Source: CAJBLF01 sp964418415
GTDB taxonomy: Bacteria > Patescibacteriota > Gracilibacteria > Absconditabacterales > Absconditicoccaceae
DNA length: 7,921 bases
Reading direction: 5' to 3'
Assembly: GCA_964418415.1 (NCBI GenBank)
Contig: CAYQLB010000032.1
Coordinates: 1 to 7,921 of the forward strand
This document shows positions 1 to 6,778 of this stretch, in pieces. The first letter of the stretch is position 1, and the number at the start of each line of letters is the position of its first letter. The notes below the pieces were generated by a model that was given only the letters and a program-made list of their open reading frames with translations, was not told the origin of the DNA and did no database searches. Made by a program: the position numbers and the translations under genes.

Positions 1-168
1 AATGAAAGAAATAATTTAATACGGATCAATATGGAATTGGAATATTTGGTATTTTATTCTATGATGGTACTGATTGCAGGAGCTATGATGTATGCAGGCT
101 ATCTTGCAGTTGATCTCTGGTACAAACTATCGTCCATCAAAAAGATGGAACGTAAACATGCCAGATAA
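1..168 (+). CDS. C-terminal end of an unidentified membrane protein (partial)
   Basis: The first reading frame is open from the window edge to a TAA stop and gives the last 55 residues of a protein whose start lies upstream. A hydrophobic segment at about residues 15-36 (YLVFYSMMVLIAGAMMYAGY) looks like one membrane helix. It is followed by a short basic tail (KKMERKHAR), which by the positive-inside rule suggests a cytoplasmic C-terminus. There is one CGG codon (residue 8) just before the hydrophobic part and no in-frame TGA. A strong terminator follows 18 nt after the stop, so this gene ends its transcription unit. Too little is present to name a family. Confidence 0.6.
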   Translation, partial: NERNNLIRINMELEYLVFYSMMVLIAGAMMYAGYLAVDLWYKLSSIKKMERKHAR

Positions 169-186
169 GGCGAAGGTATGAATGGG

Positions 187-213
187 AAGGTGGTGATATT
201 CACCACTTTTTTT
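187..213 (+). terminator. Rho-independent terminator after the partial membrane gene
   Basis: A stem AAGGTGGTGA with a TAT loop pairs with TCACCAC and the start of the T run that follows it (one G-T pair near the base). Seven T residues follow the GC-rich part. It begins 18 nt after the TAA stop at 166-168 and separates the upstream gene from murD. Confidence 0.85.
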
Positions 214-302
214 ATTATATAAGATAAAAGATGATCTCATTGTATTTTGTCATCAAATGAATATGCTCAGAGTAAGAAAATCTTATATCATTACTGCGAT
301 AT

Positions 303-1700
303 ATGATGCATTTTCAAGAATTTCATAATAAGAAAATAGCTATTCTCTGATATGGAAGAGAGGGAAAATCCTCTTTGCAATTTCTCCTAAAAATCGGTGT
401 TCCGACGAGGAATATTACTATTCTTGATGGTGCAAAAAAAATAGAATGATTAGCGGCTAATTTTGAATATCTCAGTCAGACTTTTAATATAGAGCCAGAG
501 TTTAATCTCATGTTCTGAGATAATTATCTCGATAATCTCAAGATATTCGACGTTATCATCAAGACGCCGGGTATCTCTATGTATCATAGTAAAATATATC
601 CATATAGAAAAAAAATAACATCCCAAGCTCAGATATTCTTTGATCATTATCAGGGAAAGATCATAGCTATTTCATGAACCAAAGGCAAATCTACGACGAG
701 TACATTGATCTATGAAACATTGAAGCATGCTAAAAAAAATGTACAGCTCATAGGTAATATAGGAAATCCAGTCTTAAATTATTTGGATATCCAAATTCCC
801 GAATCTCAAAAAGAAGAATACGCAGTATTTGAGATTTCAAGTTATATGTTGGAGTGACTCAAAAAAAATAATTACATCAGTGTTCTACTCAATATTTATT
901 CCGATCATATCGATTGGCATGATGGATTTGAAAACTATAAAAATGCGAAGATACAACTTTTGATAGGGAGTGAATATAATCTTGTGAGAGATGAAGTTAT
1001 TGAAAAGAACGATTTTACCAATGAAGATATCCAAGAACTTCATATCGGTACCTTTGGGCATCAAGGAGAATATAGATACAATAAAAAAATGTTTTTTCTC
1101 AAAAAAAAGAAGGTTTTTGATGATGAGGGTATTATCATTCAAGGCGAACATAACAGAATGAATATCTGTGCAGTACTCGGTATCTGTGATATTATGAATA
1201 TAGATCCAAACATACTTAAAAAAACACTACAAGAGTTTCATGGATTACCTCATAGGATGGAAAATATCGGCAATTATTGAGGTATTGTTTGGATAGATGA
1301 TGCTATTTCTACAACACCAGAAAGTACGATACAAGCCATTCAAACATTTGGCAGAGAAATCGATACTATTTTCTTGGGTGGTACAGACAGGGGATATGTG
1401 TTTGATGATCTTGTTGCCTGTATTCATGAATACGGTATCAGAAATGTTGTTCTTTTCCCTGATTCTGGTAAGAGAATCGCTGAAGCGATCAAAGATGAAG
1501 AGTTACCTAGAGGAAAGGATATGGTATATGCAAGAATATTTCAGACCGACGATATGAAAGAAGCAGTGAAATTCGCTTACAAATTCACCAAGAATGGTAA
1601 AATATGCTTACTCTCTACAGCTTCACCGAGCTATACACTCCGAAAAAATTTTGAAGAAAAGGGACATTTGTTTCAGCAATATATAAAAGAATTGGCATAA
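303..1700 (+). CDS. murD: UDP-N-acetylmuramoyl-L-alanine:D-glutamate ligase (MurD), UGA read as Gly
   Basis: Cytoplasmic ATP-dependent ligase that adds D-glutamate to UDP-MurNAc-L-Ala in peptidoglycan precursor synthesis. The 465-residue length is normal for MurD. Visible Mur-ligase signatures: N-terminal Rossmann start ILGYGREGKS (about 14-23), P-loop SGTKGKSTT (124-132), GNIGNP, FEISSYMLE, LNIYSDHIDWH, the probable carbamylated lysine in NAK (K216), GEHNRMN (281-287), LPHRMENIG, DDAISTTPEST (from 332), LGGTDRG (358-364) and the C-terminal STASPSY...KNFEEKG. Six in-frame TGA codons (348, 447, 516, 675, 855, 1278) are read as Gly. Those at 348 and 675 are the Rossmann and P-loop glycines. A CGA codon (residue 447) sits where E. 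coli MurD has the glutamate-site Phe. The start could be 303 or 306 (ATGATG); an in-frame TAA at 273 excludes a much longer form. No Shine-Dalgarno sequence. The next gene starts 21 nt downstream. Confidence 0.96.
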
Positions 1701-1721
1701 TTTTATTTATTTATTTTATAT

Positions 1722-2366
1722 ATGAAAAGATCTTTTCTTCCTTTTTTCATTCTATTGTTCTTCGGATTTACCTTTGCTCATCAGCCGAGATTGGTTTTCA
1801 AACAACCAACAGGAGAGAGTATTCAAGTACAGAATCCTGAAATATCACAAGCATTCTATGGTATACTGTCTTGACAAGAAGATATCTATCAGATTGTTGC
1901 TGATACGTGATTTTTCTTGTATGTAAATATCGTTGTTCCTGATCAGGAAGGACAGAGGAAAGATTTTTTTGTAGATATTCAAGAGGGAGATAGTGCAGTA
2001 TATACGAGATTAGATGGAAAGAAATTTGAACGGATACCCTTTTTTGAGCCATTCTGAGGAGATGCCTATCTTATGGGACCAACTTTAGAAAAAGATGTAG
2101 GTTCAGGAACATATACGCTTAGAGTATCCAATGATAATAATCAGGGAAAATATGCTCTCGCTATAGGAAAAATAGAACGTTTTACGCTAAAAGAAACTAT
2201 CTCTGTTTACAAAACAATGCCAGTACTCAAAATGCAATTTTTCGAAAAACCACGATATTTGATATACTGGAGTATTATCGGAGCGTTTCTTGGAGGAATG
2301 ATTATTTTACTTATAGCGATCATTCGATGAGTGGTAAAGCTGGTAAAATATAGTAAGCATAGATAG
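1722..2366 (+). CDS. Secreted, C-terminally membrane-anchored beta-rich protein of unknown function
   Basis: 214 residues. The start is a classic signal peptide (MKRSFLPFFILLFFGFTFA, likely cleaved before His20). A beta-rich extracytoplasmic part (about 20-175) follows, then one membrane helix (about 178-202) and a short basic tail (KLVKYSKHR). The segment GSGTYTLRVSNDNNQGKYAL (127-146) resembles the end of PPC-like (pre-peptidase C-terminal) beta-sandwich domains, and FFEPFGGDAYLMGP (107-120) looks like a conserved loop; the family itself I cannot name. Four in-frame TGA codons (Gly 51, 63, 112, 203) must be read through; the stop is TAG. Three CGA/CGG codons (104, 178, 202) lie beside aromatic or membrane-boundary residues. 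It sits 21 nt after murD, so co-transcription is likely. The leader before the ATG is nearly pure A/T. Confidence 0.82.
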
Positions 2367-2372
2367 AATACC

Positions 2373-2400
2373 TTGAATTGTGAAGCTAAATATCTAGTAT
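2373..2400 (+). promoter_or_regulatory. Possible promoter for the 109-aa gene
   Basis: TTGAAT (2373-2378) and TAGTAT (2395-2400) are separated by 16 nt; each matches 4 of 6 consensus sigma70 positions. The pair lies in the 83-nt gap before the orphan gene at 2450. In such AT-rich DNA a match of this quality is weak evidence. Confidence 0.3.
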
Positions 2401-2449
2401 ATCAACTGGCTATTTTTTTGGTTAAAATAACAAACAAAAAAACTATGGT

Positions 2450-2779
2450 ATGTTAAAAGTAGAAAAAGTAAAAAACCTCATTAACATTGAGGATGAGTCG
2501 GTAACCCTTGAACTCATAGAAAAACTAAAGAAGGGTGAAGTTGTTTCCGTTTCCATTTGTAGAAAATCGTTGGATAAAGATGGGAGAAGTTTGATGTGGG
2601 AAGGAAAAAGTATTTTTAATTTCGATGTGTGCCGATGTGGAAATAGTGAATATAATGCTATTTCGGTAATTCGGGATTTATTGAATCAGTGTGATACTGA
2701 TGATCAATGGACTCGTCCCAAGGTACTGTCTCTAGTTTCTTTTTCGTCAAAAGCAACAGAGAGTATATCGGAACAATAA
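2450..2779 (+). CDS. Hypothetical 109-aa protein
   Basis: Small soluble protein with no signal peptide or membrane segment. The first about 35 residues are charged and probably helical (LELIEKLKKGEVVSVSICRK). The centre carries four cysteines (C37, C61, C63, C81), including a C-x-C-G motif. I do not recognise a family. It has no in-frame TGA (its four glycines are GGN) and two CGA/CGG codons (62, 75). The ATG at 2450 is chosen because another ATG at 2445 is in a different frame. It is preceded by an A-rich leader (AAAAAAACT) without a Shine-Dalgarno motif. A strong terminator begins 8 nt after the TAA stop, and a weak promoter match lies upstream, so it may be its own transcription unit. That arrangement and the clean frame support a real gene. 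Confidence 0.65.
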   Translation: MLKVEKVKNLINIEDESVTLELIEKLKKGEVVSVSICRKSLDKDGRSLMWEGKSIFNFDVCRCGNSEYNAISVIRDLLNQCDTDDQWTRPKVLSLVSFSSKATESISEQ

Positions 2780-2786
2780 GACCATG

Positions 2787-2816
2787 AAAGAGCTACGGAA
2801 TTTCCGTACTCTTTTT
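2787..2816 (+). terminator. Rho-independent terminator after the 109-aa gene
   Basis: AAAGAG and TACGGAA pair with TTCCGTA and CTCTTT around a tight loop, with one bulged C on the left arm, and the stem runs into a T5 tract (2812-2816). It starts 8 nt after the stop codon and just before the promoter of the next unit. Confidence 0.82.
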
Positions 2817-2819
2817 GCT

Positions 2820-2847
2820 TTGAAAAATATATAAAAATCACTATAGT
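2820..2847 (+). promoter_or_regulatory. Sigma70-type promoter for the cysteine hydrolase / tRNA deacylase unit
   Basis: -35 TTGAAA (2820-2825) and -10 TATAGT (2842-2847), each 5/6 to consensus, with a 16-nt spacer. It lies directly after the terminator at 2787-2816 and about 40 nt before the ATG at 2887, giving a 5' leader of roughly 30-35 nt. This is the best promoter match in the window. Confidence 0.5.
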
Positions 2848-2886
2848 TTGATCACTCCTATTTTTTTTTATACATTCATAATTACT

Positions 2887-3393
2887 ATGACAGAGACTGC
2901 TTTGGTGCTTATTGATTTTCAAAAAGAATGGCTCGATCCAGAAAGTGAGTATTATGTTGGTGATGTCTTAGAGACTATAGCTAAGGTAAAATATCTGATT
3001 GATCATTGTAGAGCAAGGGGATATAAAATTATTTGGACAAAACATAGAGAGAGAGATTCTCTCAATGCATTCGGTCCTGAAACTCAATTCATCCCAGAAC
3101 TTTGATATCAAGAATCTGATACTGTTATTATTAAGAACAAAATCAGTCCATTTTATAATACTTCATTGGACCAAGAGCTGAATGGGATCAAAACGGTTAT
3201 TACGTGTGGAATTCTTACCAATCTTTGTGTCAGAAGTTTTATTCAGGATGCATATGATAGGGAATTTGCTATCACGGTAATCAAGGATTGTTGTATAGCG
3301 CATACGCCAGAAATACAAGAATTTACCTTTTTTGATCTTCATCAGACCAGAGAAGAAATAGATTTCACTAATTTCAAAGAGTTCGTAGAATAA
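2887..3393 (+). CDS. Isochorismatase-family cysteine hydrolase
   Basis: 168 residues, a typical length for this alpha/beta hydrolase superfamily (isochorismatases, nicotinamidases, related amidases). The catalytic triad is visible: Asp10 in LVLIDFQ, Lys83 in VIIKNKISPF, and nucleophile Cys114 in TCGILTNLCVRSF, which also holds the usual cis-peptide position. The DAYDREF and VIKDCCIAH segments that follow are typical of the family. One in-frame TGA (3103-3105) encodes Gly73; without read-through the protein would be split before the catalytic Lys and Cys. ATG 2887 is preferred over an upstream in-frame TTG at 2848, because the family's first beta strand starts right after Met1 and the -10 box overlaps the TTG. 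The substrate cannot be told from sequence; nicotinamide or other amides are possible. It is 19 nt upstream of the tRNA deacylase gene, probably in the same transcript. Confidence 0.9.
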
Positions 3394-3412
3394 TTATTAC
3401 ATTATTAGAGAA

Positions 3413-3910
3413 ATGGATCAGAAGTTATTACAATTTTTTAAAATCCACCATATTGCATATACTCCGTATGAGCACGAAGCGGTGTTTACGGTAGATGCTG
3501 CAGATAGAGTGTTTCCAAATATTGCATGAATGCATGTCAAAAATCTTTTTCTCAAAGATAAAAAAAATGCTTTCTATCTTGTATGTATAGAGGCCCACAA
3601 AAGACTCCCTCTCAAGGATTTTGGCAGAAAATTTGGGCTCAAGGAATTGTTATTCTGATCTCCAGAAGAATTAGAACAAGAGCTTCATCTCACACCAGGA
3701 AGTGTTTCGTTGTTTTGATTAATATATGCAAAAGATATTCAGGTATTTATTGATCAAGATATTTGGAATGCTGAGCGTGTCTGACGATACCCCAATATCA
3801 ATACGGCTACTGTTATGATAAGTCACAAATGACTAGAAACGTTCTTAGGCGCTTTATCCATAGCGCCAACAGTCTTCTCCTTGGATGAATGTACTAAACA
3901 AGAGTGTTAA
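3413..3910 (+). CDS. prdX: YbaK/EbsC-family aminoacyl-tRNA deacylase, Ala-tRNA(Pro) type
   Basis: 165-residue free-standing editing domain of the YbaK/ProXp-ala superfamily, which hydrolyses mischarged Ala- or Cys-tRNA(Pro) in the cytoplasm. Visible signatures: N-terminal helix, then AVFTVDAAD, the core GMHVKNLFLKDKKNAFYLV (39-57; conserved Lys43), PGSVSLFGLIY (95-105) and YPNINTATVMIS (126-137), matching the PrdX pattern of K-N-L-F-L-x-D, P-G-S-V-x-x-F-G and H-P-x-x-N-T-A-T. Five of its nine glycines are TGA codons (3527, 3656, 3716, 3782, 3830), including the glycines of the VKNLFL and SLFG motifs. A CGA codon (125) sits where relatives have an aromatic residue. The specificity call (Ala rather than Cys) rests on overall resemblance. 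It follows the cysteine hydrolase gene by 19 nt. Its TAA overlaps the nrdR stop on the opposite strand. Confidence 0.9.
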
Positions 3911-4341
3911 TCGATAAATCTCTTGAAGTCTTTGAGGTTGTCAAAAGATTTATATACTGAAGCGAATCTGACGTAGACTACAGGGTCTACTTTTTTTAAT
4001 GCTCTCAAAACATCATCACCGATCTCTTTGGATGTGATTTCATTTTTATCGATAGACCATTCTGCTTCCAAATTATTGATCATATTCTCTATCTGTTCTC
4101 TATCTATTTCCCTTTTTGCAAAGGCCAAAAGTAATGCTTTTTTGAGCTTTTGTCTATCGTACATCTCTTTGCTTCAATCCTTTTTGATGACAACAAGTTC
4201 TGTAAATCATTTTCTTTCGAATGTAGTGAACCTATGTTGGCAGTATTCACATTCTCTTCTTCTTCTGATGCTTTGACCATCTTCGATGACTCTTGAATCG
4301 ATGACTTTGGTCTCCATACTCTGACATTTTGGACACTTCAT
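3907..4341 (-). CDS. nrdR: Transcriptional repressor NrdR, UGA read as Gly
   Basis: Nucleotide-sensing repressor of ribonucleotide reductase operons. The 144-residue protein shows the full family layout: zinc ribbon with Cys3, Cys6, Cys31 and Cys34 (MKCPKCQS, KVIDSR, IRRRRECEYCQHRFTTFER), then an ATP-cone domain (ELVVIKKDG, MYDRQKLKKALLLA, IENMINNLEAEW, IGDDVLRALKKVD, VYVRFASVY). Two in-frame TGA codons (4207-4209 and 4174-4176 on the plus strand) are Gly45 and Gly56; the second is the Gly of the conserved K-x-D-G. All its arginines, about 13, are AGA or AGG. It is the last gene of the minus-strand row, 80 nt after the 733-aa gene, and converges with the deacylase gene. No NrdR box is evident in this window, so its target operon lies elsewhere. 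No clear Shine-Dalgarno motif. Confidence 0.96.
3973..3997 (+). terminator. Plus-strand terminator-like hairpin inside the 3' part of nrdR
   Basis: GTAGAC, a six-base loop, then GTCTAC followed directly by seven T residues. In the plus direction it is about 63 nt past the deacylase stop codon and could end the hydrolase-deacylase transcript. On the other strand the same bases encode conserved NrdR residues (KKVDPVVYV), so the hairpin could be fortuitous. The stem is only 6 bp. Confidence 0.45.
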
Positions 4342-4382
4342 TTCTTTCTATAAGATTAACAAATTAAATAATTACACATTGC

Positions 4383-4417
4383 GGATTTCAGATTTCTTAA
4401 TTCGTAATTCGGTAATT
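4383..4417. repeat. Degenerate heptamer array between the 733-aa gene and nrdR
   Basis: Five consecutive 7-nt units on the plus strand: GGATTTC, AGATTTC, TTAATTC, GTAATTC, GGTAATT. The first four keep the core A-W-T-T-C in the same phase. The array fills most of the 80-nt gap next to the stop codon of the 733-aa gene (4422-4424). The rest of the gap (4342-4382) is AT-rich with no further structure that I can support. Confidence 0.55.
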
Positions 4418-4421
4418 GAGT

Positions 4422-6623
4422 CTATTGTGGCATAAGGAATCTCTTATTATAATACGTTATGTTTTTGAGGAATCCTTTGAATCGAATAATATCTTCACTG
4501 ATAATTTTTTTCCTAATGTCTTCAAGTGTTTTGTTTCATATAAAATGGATCCAATTATCAGCACCTATTTTGAGATAATCTTTATTATCATCAATTTCTA
4601 TTCGATGTCTGATGATTTCATTAAAATCAGCTTGAAGATCTTGTATGATAGTTGTTATGGTATGATGATAATATTCATCTATATTTAGAATATCTTGAAC
4701 ATAAAGTTTTATGAGTAAACTGATATCGATAGGATTTTTTTTGGCGAATATTTCATTGTTGAGATAAGTGAGATAGATAAGTAAACCAAAAAAAGTCTCT
4801 CTGAGTGTAGCAAAGATTCAGAGAATTGCTAAATCAGAATATTCTTTCCTAAGTAATACATTCCTTTCTATTAATATTCTGAAAAATCTTTTACTGACTC
4901 GAAAATCTAAATTATAGATATTTTCTTTGATATGATAGATATCTTGTTCATTCAATCTCTGTTTAAGTGTTTTGATAAAATTGTTATGGCTTAAATTTTT
5001 TGCTATATCCATATAAGCGGATTCTATAAATTGGAGGTGAGATCACTTCACCAGCGAGGAGATTTCATCTCCAATAAGGCCTTTAAAAAGCTCGATAATC
5101 TTTTTGTTTTTGATATAGAGTCTAATATCTTTTGGATTAATATCTTGTAATATAGTGGCTATGAATGTCTCATCGAATGATTTCAATAGTGCTATATTGG
5201 AATAAATGTTTTTGATATTCGTTTTGTGGGGAAGAGTAAATTTTTGTTTACCAGCCCTAACATTCTCTGCAGTATGTTTATAGAAGAATACATTCTTGCC
5301 GTATTGATACAAGAGCCCTCCATAATACAAGAGCGTATAGTTTTTTTCATCTAGTTGATCTTCTGGAATGTGGAGTCATTGGATGATGGGTTTTCTAAAA
5401 AGTCTCAGAAAAAAACTATCTCCTCTAGAGACTCGTGATCATCAGATGAGAGTGATGTAAAAATTCAAAATTTTCTCCATCATTTTAGATTCCTTTTTTA
5501 TTCTTTCTGGGATTTTGAAACTTTCAATATTTTCTACATCCTCTCAGATAGAGGACATAAAATCATCGAGATCTTCCTTAATTGGTGATGTTTTATCTTG
5601 TTCTCTAAAGGTCGTTATCATATATTTTTGGACACCAGAGAAAAAATTTTTTTTGAAATTTCTGTAGTCAGTGATATAAAGTAAAAAATTTTCGAGTTGG
5701 TCTTCATTGATACGGAAACTTTTGATAAAGGTATCTAGGATCTTTTTATCAAATATTTTTGCAATCACGGTATCAGTGATAAGAAACATATCTGAATCTA
5801 TAAAGAGATATCTCAATAAAATATCGGCAGGGAGAATAGATTGCATAATTTTTGTCTCTATAGCCGAGAAATGTTTTTTATTGGTATATTCTTTGTAGTT
5901 TGTTATGAATTCAGTATAGATATTCTTTGTATCTCATTTGAGCTCATCGTAAAATAACCGCGAATAAATATCTTTGTCGGTTACGTTTGGATGAATAAAA
6001 ATAGTATTGAAATTCTTATAGACAGCAAAAAGCATAAAAAATACTTCTATCTGATTTAACAATTCTTTTTTGAGTGCTTTGATGATAGTAGGATCAATTT
6101 TTTTTCCTGTTTGTTGAAAAACGAATTCATAAAAAGAAAATAATATTTCTACAAATCGGTTATAATTTTTTTCTCTATCTTTGTAGGGGAATATCTTCAA
6201 TCTTGCAAGGAAAACAAAACTTAGTAAGAAAACAGTATAGAGAAAATTAAGGTAATATTCCGGTGGATAATTTCTGAAGATATTTTTGATATACAAAGCT
6301 ACGACCAGTGAAAGATTGTTTGAGATATTAGCCGGGGAAAAGAATCTATAACCATTCAGATTTGCAGTAGCGCAGTAGCTATAATAAGTATCAATATCTT
6401 TGGGTTTGATAGGGGTTTGGTCGCCAAATCCTATTTTGAATTCAAAAGGGTCCATCGTCACATCAAAAAGATTTAGTTTGTAATTTTCTACAATCTTTCT
6501 ATTGATTACAGAAAAAAACTCTTTGGTAGAGATGAACGAAATAAACATGCTTGCAGGATTTATGGTCTGAGCTACTATTTCGTCAGGGAATAGTGATAAT
6601 AAGACTCTCTTGAAGAGCTGCAT
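4422..6623 (-). CDS. Large hypothetical protein (733 aa), UGA read as Gly
   Basis: One continuous frame from ATG 6623 to TAG 4422-4424, once eight in-frame TGA codons are read as Gly (residues 230, 360, 394, 395, 416, 527, 602, 696; 394 and 395 are adjacent). An in-frame TAA at 6639-6641 fixes the start region. The protein is rich in Ile, Phe, Tyr, Lys, Asn and Asp and appears mainly helical. There is no signal peptide. One hydrophobic stretch (about 124-141, YLNFLYTVFLLSFVFLARL) could be a membrane helix or a buried core helix. I see no nucleotide-binding loop, zinc motif, protease or nuclease signature, and cannot assign a family. Six CGA/CGG codons occur (156, 222, 397, 575, 674, 714), several next to aromatic residues. 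It lies between the FKBP lipoprotein gene (155-nt gap) and nrdR (80-nt gap) in the same orientation. Function unknown; an intact gene is well supported. Confidence 0.85.
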
Positions 6624-6698
6624 ACGACGAATAAATAATTAAACCTTGTTTTGAGTGTTAAATGTTAAGTGTTAGGTGTCGGAATTTGTTGTAGTATA

Positions 6699-6721
6699 AA
6701 CTATCGTAGATTACGATGGTT
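6699..6721. repeat. Inverted repeat / hairpin in the FKBP to 733-aa gap
   Basis: AACTATCGTA, loop GAT, TACGATGGTT: a 10-bp stem with one G-T pair on the plus strand (a C/A mismatch on the minus strand). No T run follows on either strand, so it is not a standard terminator. Confidence 0.5.
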
Positions 6722-6725
6722 CATA

Positions 6726-6741
6726 GAAAGACAAGTCTTTC
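6726..6741. repeat. Short perfect inverted repeat in the FKBP to 733-aa gap
   Basis: GAAAGAC, AA, GTCTTTC: a perfect 7-bp inverted repeat with a two-base centre, 4 nt after the previous hairpin. There is no T run on the minus strand, so it is unlikely to terminate the FKBP transcript in the usual way. It could be a protein site or part of the surrounding foldback element. Confidence 0.45.
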
Positions 6742-6778
6742 ACTTAAAATTTAGAACTTATAACTTAGCACTAATTGT

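Noticed and set aside
230..302. Promoter for murD (TTGTAT at 240-245 with TATGCT at 262-267).
   Set aside because: Only 3/6 and 4/6 matches; not distinguishable from background, although a promoter is expected here after the terminator.
303..1700. murD as a pseudogene broken by six stop codons.
   Set aside because: All interruptions are TGA, several at invariant glycines, and the same is true of unrelated neighbouring genes; a code change explains it better.
2388..2419. Possible terminator after the secreted-protein gene (CTAG...CTGG before a T7 run).
   Set aside because: The stem is only 4 bp with a G-T pair, too weak to call.
3848..3867. Perfect inverted repeat GGCGCT...AGCGCC near the end of the deacylase gene, a possible terminator for nrdR on the minus strand.
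   Set aside because: No T run follows on the minus strand, and it lies in conserved coding sequence; a chance palindrome is as likely.
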